Assembly: GCF_000430705.1 (NCBI RefSeq)
Contig: NZ_AUMN01000020.1
Location: 1 to 64,000, forward strand
DNA from: Arthrobacter castelli DSM 16402
GTDB lineage: Bacteria; Actinomycetota; Actinomycetes; Actinomycetales; Micrococcaceae
Length of the DNA stretch: 64,000 bases
Direction of reading: 5' to 3'
The translations under genes and the position numbers were made by a program. The notes beneath the pieces were generated by a model, which was given only the letters and a program-made list of their open reading frames with translations, did no database searches and was not told the DNA's origin. Position 1 is the first letter of the stretch, and the number at the start of each line of letters is the position of its first letter. Shown piece after piece: positions 1-7,958 of this stretch.

Positions 1-369
1 GTCCACGACGTCTCCGCCGAAGTGGACACGGTCTCGACCCTGGATGCTGATGATCCGGCGCTGGCCCACGTTGCCCCGGAGTTGCGGGGTGCTTTCACCT
101 CCGGGCACGCCCCGGTCCATGACGTGCAGCGGTTGCCGGCCGAGTTCCAGGGTGCCCCGAACGGGCATGAGGGCAGCCATCACTTCCTGGTCGATGACTT
201 CGTCACCGCCGTCAACGAGGCAACGTTGCCTCCGGTCAACGCCTGGGTCGCCGCCCGGTTCACCCTGCCGGGCATCATCGCCCACCAATCGGCCAACCGC
301 GACGGCGAACGCCTGCCCATCCCCGACTTCGGCGACGCCCCCGCTGCCGCTGGATATACTGGCGGATGA
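1..369 (+). CDS. Gfo/Idh/MocA-family oxidoreductase, C-terminal part
   Basis: This is the 3' end of a gene that starts before the window; the frame is open from base 1 to a TGA at 367-369. The visible 122 residues have the closing pattern of Gfo/Idh/MocA NAD(P)-dependent sugar or inositol dehydrogenases: a GHEGSHHFLVDDFV stretch, a PPVNAWVAARFTLPG segment, then a short tail rich in Asp, Pro and Ala. In this family the C-terminal alpha/beta domain forms the substrate site and the dimer sheet, while the Rossmann domain lies upstream, here outside the window. The LacI regulator begins 94 bp downstream on the same strand, which fits a sugar-catabolic operon with its own repressor. The substrate cannot be told from this fragment. 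Confidence 0.75.
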   Translation, partial: VHDVSAEVDTVSTLDADDPALAHVAPELRGAFTSGHAPVHDVQRLPAEFQGAPNGHEGSHHFLVDDFVTAVNEATLPPVNAWVAARFTLPGIIAHQSANRDGERLPIPDFGDAPAAAGYTGG

Positions 370-463
370 AAGGCCGGGAATCAGTCCGCCAAGCTCAATG
401 TCCGGGTTCCGGGAATTCGAACGCGGGCACAGCACGTGGGGCAACTTGGAGAAGGTGGGGCCG

Positions 464-1492
464 ATGGGAATGAGCGCAGACCCGTCCCCGCGTCCAGCCG
501 TCACCCGCGCCGATGTCGCCAGATATGCCGGCGTCAGCACCGCCGTCGTCAGCTACGTCGTCAATGACCGGCCAAATAAGGTCGCCCCGGCCACCGAGAC
601 CCGTGTCCGCGAGGCAATCCGGCTGCTCGGCTACCGGCCAAATGGCGCGGCCCGGGCCCTGAAACTTGGCTCCACCGAGATGCTCGGCCTGGTTATTCCG
701 GACAGCACCAATCCCTTCTTCGCGGAACTGTCCCACGCCATCGAAGATGCCGCCAATGAGCTCGGATATGCCTTGTTGCTGACCAACTCGAACGGTTCGA
801 TAGCAACGGAGCGCAAACACGTCCAGAATCTTTCCTCCCGGCGCGTTGACGGGCTGCTCCTCGCCAGCGTTGAGCCGCACCCTGACCTGGGACGCTTCAC
901 AGAGTCGGGGATTCCAGCAGTGCTGTTGAACCGCAATGAGCCTCTCCCCGGATCGACCTCAATCGGAGTTGACTTGGTTCAGGGCGCGCGGACAGCGGTG
1001 GAACACCTCATTGGGCATGACCACACTGATATCGATCTGGTGATGGGCGCCAACCCGGTGGCGCCGATCGACGGACGCGAAAAAGGGTGGCGTCATACCT
1101 TGGCCGAGCGAGGGCTGCCCGAGGGCGTGGTGTATCGAGGCGAGTTCAGCCGAAGGGGAGGTTACGACGCCGGCCAGCGACTGGTGGCGTCCCGACGTCG
1201 GCCCACTGCTGTTTTGGCCAGTTCGGATACGCAGGCCGTGGGCGTGCTGCGTGCCCTCCACGAGGCAGGGCTCCACGTGCCGCAGGACATTGCGCTGGTG
1301 TCCTTCGACGCATCGCAGGAATCCGAGTACGCTTGGCCGGCACTGACCGCTGTACGCCAACCGATCCACGAGATGGCACGGGCAGCCGTCGAAAAATTGC
1401 TAAAACCCGGAGAGTCCGGCGACGAGGAACATACGGTCTTCCCGACGGAGATGCTGATACGCCGATCATGTGGTTGTACCCCTGCGCCATGA
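464..1492 (+). CDS. LacI-family transcriptional regulator
   Basis: A 342-residue one-component repressor, the usual length for the family. An N-terminal lambda-repressor-like HTH (about residues 14-60, with motifs RADVARYAGVSTAVVSYVVN and LLGYRPNGAARAL) is followed by a periplasmic-binding-protein-like effector domain that opens with LGLVIPDSTNPFFAEL. It should bind a palindromic operator and release it when a sugar or sugar derivative binds. The ATG at 464 is preferred because GGAGAAGG lies at 448-455, 8 bp upstream; an ATG at 470 is the alternative. It follows the oxidoreductase fragment on the same strand, so that sugar operon is its likely target. The effector is unknown. Confidence 0.88.
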   Translation: MGMSADPSPRPAVTRADVARYAGVSTAVVSYVVNDRPNKVAPATETRVREAIRLLGYRPNGAARALKLGSTEMLGLVIPDSTNPFFAELSHAIEDAANELGYALLLTNSNGSIATERKHVQNLSSRRVDGLLLASVEPHPDLGRFTESGIPAVLLNRNEPLPGSTSIGVDLVQGARTAVEHLIGHDHTDIDLVMGANPVAPIDGREKGWRHTLAERGLPEGVVYRGEFSRRGGYDAGQRLVASRRRPTAVLASSDTQAVGVLRALHEAGLHVPQDIALVSFDASQESEYAWPALTAVRQPIHEMARAAVEKLLKPGESGDEEHTVFPTEMLIRRSCGCTPAP

Positions 1493-1566
1493 ACTGACAA
1501 TGGCTGCCCGGGCCGTGTCCGTCGTCGTCCTCGGGGAGCGATTTTCGGTGGGCCTTTGGCCGGGTG

Positions 1567-1592
1567 CCGATATTACCGTCCGGTAACATCGG
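1567..1592. promoter_or_regulatory. 26-bp near-perfect inverted repeat before the DUF4442 gene
   Basis: CCGATATTACCG, a TC spacer, then CGGTAACATCGG: 11 of 12 arm positions are complementary. The element ends 4 bp before the ATG at 1597, where a ribosome binding site would normally sit. No Shine-Dalgarno sequence is visible between it and the start codon. It could be an operator for a dimeric repressor or an RNA hairpin that controls translation. No cognate regulator can be assigned from the sequence. Confidence 0.6.
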
Positions 1593-1596
1593 CGGT

Positions 1597-2061
1597 ATGG
1601 CATCGACTTACGAGCTCTATCAAAAGATCACCGCCCGGCCGTTCGGCCGGCAGATCTTCTCCGCGGCCTACATGTTCAAGGCGCCGTACTTCCGCTCGGT
1701 GCGCCCCGGCGTTGTCGAGATGTCCCCGCACCGTGCGGTGGTCGAGATCAAGAAGCGGCGCGCGGTCCATAACCACATCGGCACCCTGCACGCCATCGCC
1801 ATCGCAAATGGCCTCGAGGCGGCGATGGGCCTGCTCGGCGAGGCGACCGTGGCGAAGGGGACTCGATGGATCCCGAAAGGCATCCAGCTGGACTACCTCG
1901 CCAAGGTGCCCGGCGATGTCCGCTGCATCGCGGAGACGGATCCGAAGGACTGGGACAAGGAGGCGCCGTCCCAGGTGGACGTCCGAGTCTCCGCGCATCT
2001 GCGCGACGGCGCCGAAGTGGTGCGCGGCATCATTCCCCTGTGGGTGACGGCGAAGAAGTAG
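1597..2061 (+). CDS. DUF4442 hotdog-fold protein (PaaI/YiiD-like thioesterase superfamily)
   Basis: A 154-residue protein with the DUF4442 pattern: an N-terminal helix (YELYQKITARPFGRQIFS), a central HNHIGTLHAIAIANGLEAAMG segment corresponding to the hotdog helix, and alternating strands at the C-terminus. Members of this superfamily usually act on acyl-CoA thioesters or bind acyl groups, but DUF4442 proteins are mostly uncharacterised. The ATG at 1597 gives the normal family length; a GTG at 1564 in the same frame would add 11 residues encoded by the inverted repeat, which is less likely. It stands alone between the LacI gene and a convergent membrane protein. No specific substrate is claimed. 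Confidence 0.75.
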   Translation: MASTYELYQKITARPFGRQIFSAAYMFKAPYFRSVRPGVVEMSPHRAVVEIKKRRAVHNHIGTLHAIAIANGLEAAMGLLGEATVAKGTRWIPKGIQLDYLAKVPGDVRCIAETDPKDWDKEAPSQVDVRVSAHLRDGAEVVRGIIPLWVTAKK

Positions 2062-2094
2062 CCATGCCGCCCCGTCTCCCTGTGGTTGGCGGGC

Positions 2095-3261
2095 TCAGGC
2101 GCGATGCTTGCCCGACCCCACTGTCGTCGGCTCGTCCCGGGTGGCGGCCCCGGCGTGGGTGTTGTCCTCGGTGTGGACCACCTCCTGGTTGCGGAAGTGT
2201 CCGACCAGCGTGAATACCACGCCCAGGACCGCCCAGCCGGCCAGCACCAGCCACGCAAAGGTGGTGTTCGCGTCCGGGAAGTAGGAGAGGTCTTTCAACA
2301 AGGTCGAGGAGGCGCCGGGTACGAACCATTGGCCGACGGCGCCCCAAGGCTCCGGCAGGAACTGCCATGGCGCCCGCGCGCCGGAGAGCGGGTTGGCGAT
2401 CAGCATTGTCAACACCGCGCCCACCGGGATGCCGAGCGTGCCGATCAATGCGTTCAGGCCCACGATCAGCGAACTTGTCCCCAGTACTGCCAACCCCGCA
2501 GCCAGCACATTCAGCAGGGCATTGCCTGCCAGCACCCCATACATGCCCTGCATGACCACGGCGATGATGCCGCCGGCCAGGGTCGCGAAGACGACGAGCG
2601 CTGTGATGCGGCGGCGATTGCCGGCCACGAGTAGCGAGACCAGAATGCCACCAAGCATCCCGCCCATGGCCAGCGGGAACGAGGCCAGCGCCAGGCCGGC
2701 GCCCTTGGGGTCTGCGTCGAGCAGGGGCACGACGTCGGTGAAGGCGACCTGAGGTGCCTGCCGGCCGGCTTCGGGCGCTCCGCCGGTGCCGGCAGATTCG
2801 CTTGCCAGGCCGTTGCCGCCGCCTGCGGCGGGTGCGTGGGCCTGGGCGCTTTGTTGTTTCGCTGCCGCCTGGGCGAGCTGTCCCTGGAGCTGTTGGCTGA
2901 CGCCCTTCATGATTTGGGTGACCGCGGCCCCGTTAGCCCCCGCGGCCAGGACCTCGGGCTTCTTTCCCAGGACGATCGCCCCGAACGCGTCACGGGTCTT
3001 AATGCGGTCGACGGCTTCCTGTCGGCTATCGACTGTGGTGATGTCGAAGGTGTCGCCGGCGCGCTGGTCCAAGGCCTTCGTCACGGTCTGGACTTGGGAG
3101 GCGGGGCCGGTCACAGCCAGCGGGATGTTCTTGGCCGATGAATTCATTCCCGGCCAGGTGAAGGCAAGCAGGATGATGCCGACAATCGCGGCCGCGGCGA
3201 CGCCGAGCACGACGACGCGTGCCCAGGGGGTGTGGGGTGTAGTTGCTGTGGTGGTCGACAT
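2095..3261 (-). CDS. YhgE/Pip-like (DUF3533-type) membrane protein
   Basis: A 388-residue membrane protein. One N-terminal membrane helix (about residues 15-38) is followed by an extracytoplasmic domain of roughly 150 residues with the YhgE/Pip pattern (NIPLAVTGPASQVQTVTKAL, then AFGAIVLGKKPEVL) and a Gln/Ala-rich stretch, then about six membrane helices and a charged tail. The architecture resembles ABC-2-type permeases and phage-infection-protein-like exporters, which in actinobacteria are often paired with a TetR repressor in efflux or envelope-stress loci. Here too a TetR gene is divergent, with twin operators in the shared promoter region. The ATG at 3261 starts just before the helix; an upstream start would run into the operators. 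The transported substrate is unknown. Confidence 0.75.
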   Translation of the reverse strand: MSTTTATTPHTPWARVVVLGVAAAAIVGIILLAFTWPGMNSSAKNIPLAVTGPASQVQTVTKALDQRAGDTFDITTVDSRQEAVDRIKTRDAFGAIVLGKKPEVLAAGANGAAVTQIMKGVSQQLQGQLAQAAAKQQSAQAHAPAAGGGNGLASESAGTGGAPEAGRQAPQVAFTDVVPLLDADPKGAGLALASFPLAMGGMLGGILVSLLVAGNRRRITALVVFATLAGGIIAVVMQGMYGVLAGNALLNVLAAGLAVLGTSSLIVGLNALIGTLGIPVGAVLTMLIANPLSGARAPWQFLPEPWGAVGQWFVPGASSTLLKDLSYFPDANTTFAWLVLAGWAVLGVVFTLVGHFRNQEVVHTEDNTHAGAATRDEPTTVGSGKHRA

Positions 3262-3282
3262 GGCGGGCCTTCGCTCGTAAAA

Positions 3283-3340
3283 AGAATGGTCGTTCTCTAT
3301 AATGAAGGTTGGCGGAGATCCCGTCAAGAACGTTCATTCT
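3283..3340. promoter_or_regulatory. Divergent promoter region with two TetR operators
   Basis: Two copies of one 14-bp palindrome lie head to head: AGAATGGTCGTTCT at 3283-3296 and AGAACGTTCATTCT at 3327-3340, 44 bp apart, about four helical turns. Between them is a perfect TATAAT (3298-3303) for the rightward tetR promoter. For the leftward gene there is TTGACG at 3327-3322 with CATTAT 17 bp downstream. The operators therefore flank both promoters, the classic arrangement for a TetR protein repressing itself and the divergent membrane gene. Confidence 0.75.
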
Positions 3341-3354
3341 TTTTGAGGTGGAAG

Positions 3355-3948
3355 ATGCCAAGAGTCACCGACGAGTACCGCGCTGCGCGGCGCCTCGAGA
3401 TCGCCCAGGCGGCGCTGCGCTGCTTCGCCCGCAAGGGATTCCAGGCGACGTCGATGTCAGACATTATCGCCGAATCGGGCCTGTCGGCCGGCGCCATCTA
3501 CGGGCATTTCAAGGGCAAGGACGACCTCATTTCCATCGTGGTCGGCGAGGTGCTGGAGCACCATATGACCTTCGTGGCGGACATGGACGACGAAGGCGCC
3601 ATGCCGGAGCCGGCGGAGGTCCTCGCGCGGTTCGTGCGTGGCGTCGAGGCGAGCTTCGACGATCTCGGACTGCTGGTTCAAACCTGGGCCGAGGCAACGA
3701 CCGTGCCGGGGCTTCGCCAGGCCTCGACGCGGGCGGTCGCCGGACTGCGGGGAGTTTTCGAGGACTATGCGTTCGCCTGGATCACCCGCCCCGACGCACC
3801 TGCCGGGTCTGACCCGGCCGCCCGCGCCCGGCAGTACGGGGCCGTCATGCTGGGGATCTGCCAGGGGTTCATTGTGCAGTCGGTCATCGACGACGACTTC
3901 GACATCGAGACCTATATTGACGGACTGGCCGCGGTGCATTTGCCGTGA
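3355..3948 (+). CDS. TetR-family transcriptional regulator
   Basis: A 197-residue TetR/AcrR protein. The N-terminal HTH is typical (IAQAALRCFARKGFQATSM, then IIAESGLSAGAIYGHFKGKD, residues about 12-55), followed by a helical ligand-binding domain. GAGGTG at 3345-3350 supports the ATG at 3355. The gene is divergent from the YhgE/Pip-like membrane protein, and two identical palindromes occupy the intergenic space, so it probably represses both genes until an effector binds. The effector is not predictable from the sequence. Confidence 0.9.
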   Translation: MPRVTDEYRAARRLEIAQAALRCFARKGFQATSMSDIIAESGLSAGAIYGHFKGKDDLISIVVGEVLEHHMTFVADMDDEGAMPEPAEVLARFVRGVEASFDDLGLLVQTWAEATTVPGLRQASTRAVAGLRGVFEDYAFAWITRPDAPAGSDPAARARQYGAVMLGICQGFIVQSVIDDDFDIETYIDGLAAVHLP

Positions 3949-4095
3949 GTCGAATGCATGCCCCGCGGCTGGCCTGCTCCGCCCCGTAAGCTGGAATCCA
4001 ACACGTGTACGCATACGCACCGATCTGGATCAACCAATCGTGCGGCGGCAGATCGCGAGCCGACTGCGGCCCAAGGCCCTATTGAAAGGCTGGAC

Positions 4096-4847
4096 ATGAC
4101 GGAAGAGCGTGCCTCTTAGTCACCGCTGCGCATCACTGTGTGGAATGAGGGCGTCCACGAAGCTACGCAGCCGGAGGTCTCGGCCGTGTATCCGGATGGC
4201 ATTCATAACGCCATCGCCGACGGCCTGCGGCTGCAGTTCGGCGATGGGCCGACGATCAGGACGGCCGTGCTGTCCGATCCCGAACACGGGCTGAGCGAGG
4301 CCGTGCTGGATGAAACGGATGTGCTGCTGTGGTGGGGCCATATTGCCCACGAGTCCGTTGACGACGACGTCGTCGAGCGGGTCCATCGCCACGTCCTGGC
4401 AGGTATGGGCCTGATCGTGCTGCACTCCGGCCATTTTTCGTAGATCTTCAGGGCTCTGATGGGAACGACGTGCTCGCTGCTGTGGCGCAATGAGGGAGAG
4501 CGCGAAATAGTGTGGAGCGTCAACCCCACGCATCCCATTGCCGGCGGCGTCGACGTGTTCCGCTCGTGCTGGACAGCCACGAAACCTATGGCGAATTCTT
4601 CGACATCCCTGCCCCGGACGAGTTGGTGTTCATCAGCTCGTTTGCCGGCGGGGAAGTCTTACGCTCCGGGGTTACGTTCAGCCGGGGACGGGGCAAAATC
4701 TTCTACTTCAGTCCCGGGGATCAGTCCTACCCGATTTACTATCAGCCCGGGATCCGGAGGGTTCTGGCCAACGCCGCCCAATGGGCTGCTCCGTCCTCGC
4801 CGATGGCAAGGAGCATGCCTTCAGTGGGAAATCCCCGTCGTGATTAG
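4096..4847 (+). pseudogene. ThuA-domain protein, broken by two amber stops and a frameshift
   Basis: The reading frame starts at the ATG at 4096 (GAAAGG just upstream) and encodes ThuA-type sequence: [46 protein letters not shown], then in another frame [20 protein letters not shown] and [13 protein letters not shown]. These are hallmarks of ThuA/trehalose-utilisation proteins, a glutamine-amidotransferase-like fold of roughly 240 residues used in sugar metabolism. Three lesions interrupt it: TAG at 4117-4119, TAG at 4441-4443, and a frameshift between about 4552 and 4566. Homology continues on both sides of each lesion. It converges on a truncated LacI gene, so this locus seems to be decaying. 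Confidence 0.82.
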
Positions 4848-4936
4848 TTTGAAGCCACCTCCAATCGGCAGGGAGACTGACGTGGGACCGGCGGCAATGG
4901 TGATCGGTGAGCAGGGATTAACACCAATCGGTATGT

Positions 4937-5689
4937 TCACCGGCGTGTCGGCAGTCGACACGCGGCGCGGCCGCCGTCGCTGTTGAGCCTGGTGCTGATT
5001 TTGCGGCCGCCCGTAATGGAAATGCCGTGCTCATCGGCCGTCCTGACGAAAGCCTGCTCGCGTGCCAGCGAAGCTGTGGAAATGCGTGGCCCGACGACGG
5101 TCGCGATCTCCCTGTATCCATGCCACAACACATGCTCCATGACCTCGGTCGCCGCGGCGTCGTCGTTGATGCCTACAAAGTCGCCCGCGACGAACGCTGT
5201 GTGACGGGACAGATAAACGTAGGGAATGCGATGCTGCCGCAACGTGCGCAGCGCCCTCGTGTCTTCGCGCAGAGCACCGGCGATGATGACGCCGTCGACA
5301 TTCCTGGCAGCGAGAGTGGCAGCGGACTGGGCGAGGGTTTCGGCATCGTCCTGGGTGGTGGAGACAAAGACCTCGTACCCCTCACGTGCGGTGGCATCGA
5401 TAACGCTTTGGGCCCACGCCATGTACATCTGGTTTGTGACATTGGGCAGGATCAGTCCGATCACGCGGGTCAGCTGGCCGCTCCGCTTGAGCTCCCCCTG
5501 GCGAGGGCGGAACCCAAGTTCATTCGCCACCGAGACGATATGCTTCCTGGTCTCGGCGGAGACCCCGCCCTTTCCATTCATCACATAGGAAACTGTGGCC
5601 GGAGAGACACCGGTCACCCTCGCGACCGCTGCGGCAGAGACGGAACGTGGGCGCATCAGGGTGTCCCCGGCGGTGTCCGTAGCTGCCAT
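4937..5689 (-). pseudogene. LacI-family regulator lacking its C-terminal third
   Basis: A 250-residue open frame whose N-terminal 235 residues are a good LacI protein: HTH (SAAAVARVTGVSPATVSYVM), LGFRPRQ linker, then IGLILPNVTNQMYMAW and a first half of the effector domain. LacI proteins normally run about 330-350 residues; here the protein ends abruptly after [12 protein letters not shown] and no matching C-terminal sequence was found in the next 90 bp. The start is strong (AAAGGAGGG ahead of the ATG at 5689). The DNA-binding half could still be made, but effector binding and dimerisation would be impaired. It converges on the broken ThuA gene, probably a former partner. Confidence 0.7.
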
Positions 5690-5754
5690 GGCGCCCTCCT
5701 TTAAGTGATCCATTCGACGGGCTGTGTGAGGACCATTACAGCCGCATAACAAAG

Positions 5755-5771
5755 CGTTAAGCAACGTTAAG
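5755..5771. promoter_or_regulatory. Paired CGTTAAG repeats in the lacI/glpP-like intergenic region
   Basis: CGTTAAG occurs at 5755-5761 and 5765-5771, exactly 10 bp apart, in the 172-bp space between the truncated lacI gene and the divergent antiterminator gene. Repeats on one helical face next to a LacI-type gene are a plausible autoregulatory site. On the minus strand TTGCTT and TGTAAT, 18 bp apart, could form the lacI promoter that the repeats overlap. Confidence 0.4.
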
Positions 5772-5861
5772 TGGCCGGAGGCAGGCCCGGTGGCGCCGCT
5801 TGTTCCAGGTTTGCGGTGGTGCGGCCGCCGTGGTGGGCAGGCCAAGGGGAGAATGGACGTT

Positions 5862-6455
5862 ATGAGTAACCAGTCGACTGCGGGCGCGGGACCTGCCGAA
5901 TTTCTCGAGCTGCTGCGCGAAGATCCCATTATCGCCACTGTCAAAGAGGAGGCGGGGCTCCGGGAGATACTGGACTCGGAACGCCAGGTGGTGTTTCTCC
6001 TGTTCGGCTCAATCCTGTCCATTGAAGAGACCGTCGCCCGGTGCAAGACGGCAGCGAAGACGGTGCTGGTGAACGTTGACATGGTGGACGGGCTCTCCGG
6101 ACGCGACGTCTCCATTGACTGGCTTGCTTCCCACACGCAGGTGGACGGGATTCTGTCGACCAAGACCTCCTTGATCCGGGCCGCGCGCCGCAACGGGCTG
6201 GTCACCGTACAGCGGTTCTTCCTCGTGGACTCGTTGTCCTACGGGCAGTTGCCGCGGGTGGCTTCGCAGGCACAGCCGGATGTGCTGGAAATCCTTCCGG
6301 GGTGCGTGCCCCGGGTGCTGACCTGGCTGCGCGAGGACACGGATATACCGCTGATCGCCGGGGGACTGGTCTGCGAGAAGGACGACGTCGTCGCGGCGCT
6401 GGGAGCCGGGGCGCTCGCCGTCGCGTCGTCGAACCGGGACGTGTGGACGATGTAG
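5862..6455 (+). CDS. GlpP-family antiterminator-like protein (YgcP type)
   Basis: A 197-residue protein of the glycerol-3-phosphate-responsive antiterminator family: VVFLLFGSILSIEETVARCK, VLVNVDMVDGLSGRD, TKTSLIRAARRNGL and VLEILPGCVPRVL follow the TIM-barrel-like GlpP pattern. Known GlpP proteins bind a phosphorylated ligand and let RNA polymerase pass a terminator in the leader of the target mRNA. AGGGGAGA at 5845-5852 favours the ATG at 5862 over 5853. The gene converges on the FGGY kinase/FAD oxidase/SDR operon, which has exactly such a leader terminator. The same four families occur together in the E. coli ygc locus, so YgcP is the better comparison than GlpP itself. Confidence 0.85.
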   Translation: MSNQSTAGAGPAEFLELLREDPIIATVKEEAGLREILDSERQVVFLLFGSILSIEETVARCKTAAKTVLVNVDMVDGLSGRDVSIDWLASHTQVDGILSTKTSLIRAARRNGLVTVQRFFLVDSLSYGQLPRVASQAQPDVLEILPGCVPRVLTWLREDTDIPLIAGGLVCEKDDVVAALGAGALAVASSNRDVWTM

Positions 6456-6528
6456 CGAACCGCCTGGCTGGCCGACTCTGTGGGCGAAGGCCTATGCGGG
6501 CAGCCGGCCTGTATGTGTGGGCGGCCAG

Positions 6529-7956
6529 TTATCCGACGATGCCGCTGGTGCGCCGGTAGATCGCGTCGGTGTGCGCGGTGGCGTCCTCGTGAACGGCACG
6601 CAGCGAGCGGTAGATGCCGGCGTTGTCCGGGTTGGGCGTGAAGGTGTCCCGGTGCCGCACCATCGCGTGGACGGCATCGGCGAAGGACGCGTAGCTTCCT
6701 GTCCCGACCGCGGCGCAGATGGCGGCGCCGCGGGCGGCGGCACTGTCGCCCTGCATCCGCAGGGTCGGGACCTCGAAGACATCCGCCATGATCTGCATCA
6801 TCAGCTCCGACATTGACCCGCCGCCGGAGACGACGGCCCGTTCAAAATGCGCTCCGAGCTCGTCGGCCATAGCGCCGGTCCGCGTCCGCATCGTCATCGC
6901 GATGCCCTCAAGGATTGAGCGGTACATGTGCGCTCGCCCCTGTCGGCCGTCGAAGCCGAGGATGCTTCCCTTGCGGAAAGCCGCATCCGAAGGTGCCAGC
7001 CAGTCCAGCACGGTCAGCAGGCCATCGGACCCGGCCGGCACCTGCATGGCTTCGTGATTGAGAACTTCCTCCAAGCGCAGCCCGCGCGCGGTGGCGGCGT
7101 CAACGGCCTCCGTTCCCAGCACGTCGCGGAACCAGCTGACGGTCCACATGCCCCGGCGGATCCCATGGCTTTCATACAGGTAGCGGCCCGGCTCGGAACC
7201 AAAGTTGGTCCAGAACGTTCCGGCGTCGTTGACCTCGACGTCTCCGATGGACATGCCTGCAATGTACGTGCCCAGCGAGACGAGCACCGTCGACGGCTCG
7301 AGCAGCCCGCATCCGAGCGCTTCGACGGCCTTGTCGTTGGCGGTCGCGATCACCGGAACCCCCGCAGGAAGTCCGGTGGCGGCAGACGCCGCATCCGTGA
7401 TGTGCCCGAGGGTTTCGCCGGGCTGGACGAGTTCGAACAGCTGCTCGTGCGCCATCCCGGTGTCCGCGTAGGCTTGCGGATCCGCGCTCCAGGCCCAGTT
7501 GGCTGTGTCGATGGGCCACATACCCTGATAGTTCGCGGCCGTGTCTCGAAACTCGCCGGTGAGGCGGGCGGTGATGTAACCGGACGACGTCGTCACGTAG
7601 CTGATGTCGTCATGCTCGGCAACGAACGGGGCACCGACCCGTGCATCCATCCAGCTGAGCATGGGCTGAGCGAGGGCGCCGTCTGCGCGCAGCATCGCCC
7701 GGCAGAAGCGGATGGTGCACAAACCCACGCCGGCGATCTGCGACGTCGAACCGCCGAAGTCCTTCAAGGCCAGCCGGCAGGCCTCAATGATCGAGTCCCA
7801 GATGTCGTCGTCGGGGAATTCGACGACGCCGGGCGCCGGGGTGTCGTTTGGGCGAAGGTTGGCGCGCCCCTCACTGACGATCGCGCCGTCGTCGTCGAAG
7901 ATGGCGACCTTCGACGATTGGGAACCGTTGTCGATGCCGACAAAATAACGCGCCAT
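6529..7956 (-). CDS. FGGY-family carbohydrate kinase (YgcE-like)
   Basis: A 475-residue kinase of the FGGY family (glycerol, xylulose, gluconate and erythritol kinases). The N-terminal phosphate-binding motif is YFVGIDNGSQSSKVAIFD. The C-terminal ATPase domain shows ANDKAVEALGCG, LVSLGTYIAGMS and the adenosine motif VVSGGGSMSELMMQIMADV. It should phosphorylate a polyol, ketose or sugar acid, giving the ligand that a GlpP-type sensor would recognise. It is the last gene of the SDR-oxidase-kinase operon; its ATG at 7956 lies 2 bp after the oxidase stop, with AGGGGA seven bases upstream (the ATG at 7962 lacks proper spacing). The substrate is unknown. Confidence 0.88.
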   Translation of the reverse strand: MARYFVGIDNGSQSSKVAIFDDDGAIVSEGRANLRPNDTPAPGVVEFPDDDIWDSIIEACRLALKDFGGSTSQIAGVGLCTIRFCRAMLRADGALAQPMLSWMDARVGAPFVAEHDDISYVTTSSGYITARLTGEFRDTAANYQGMWPIDTANWAWSADPQAYADTGMAHEQLFELVQPGETLGHITDAASAATGLPAGVPVIATANDKAVEALGCGLLEPSTVLVSLGTYIAGMSIGDVEVNDAGTFWTNFGSEPGRYLYESHGIRRGMWTVSWFRDVLGTEAVDAATARGLRLEEVLNHEAMQVPAGSDGLLTVLDWLAPSDAAFRKGSILGFDGRQGRAHMYRSILEGIAMTMRTRTGAMADELGAHFERAVVSGGGSMSELMMQIMADVFEVPTLRMQGDSAAARGAAICAAVGTGSYASFADAVHAMVRHRDTFTPNPDNAGIYRSLRAVHEDATAHTDAIYRRTSGIVG

Positions 7957-7958
7957 CG

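Noticed and set aside
4117-4443. Possible amber recoding (pyrrolysine or suppressor) of the ThuA-like gene
   Set aside because: The gene also has a frameshift, and no pyrrolysine genes or suppressor tRNA were seen; decay is simpler.
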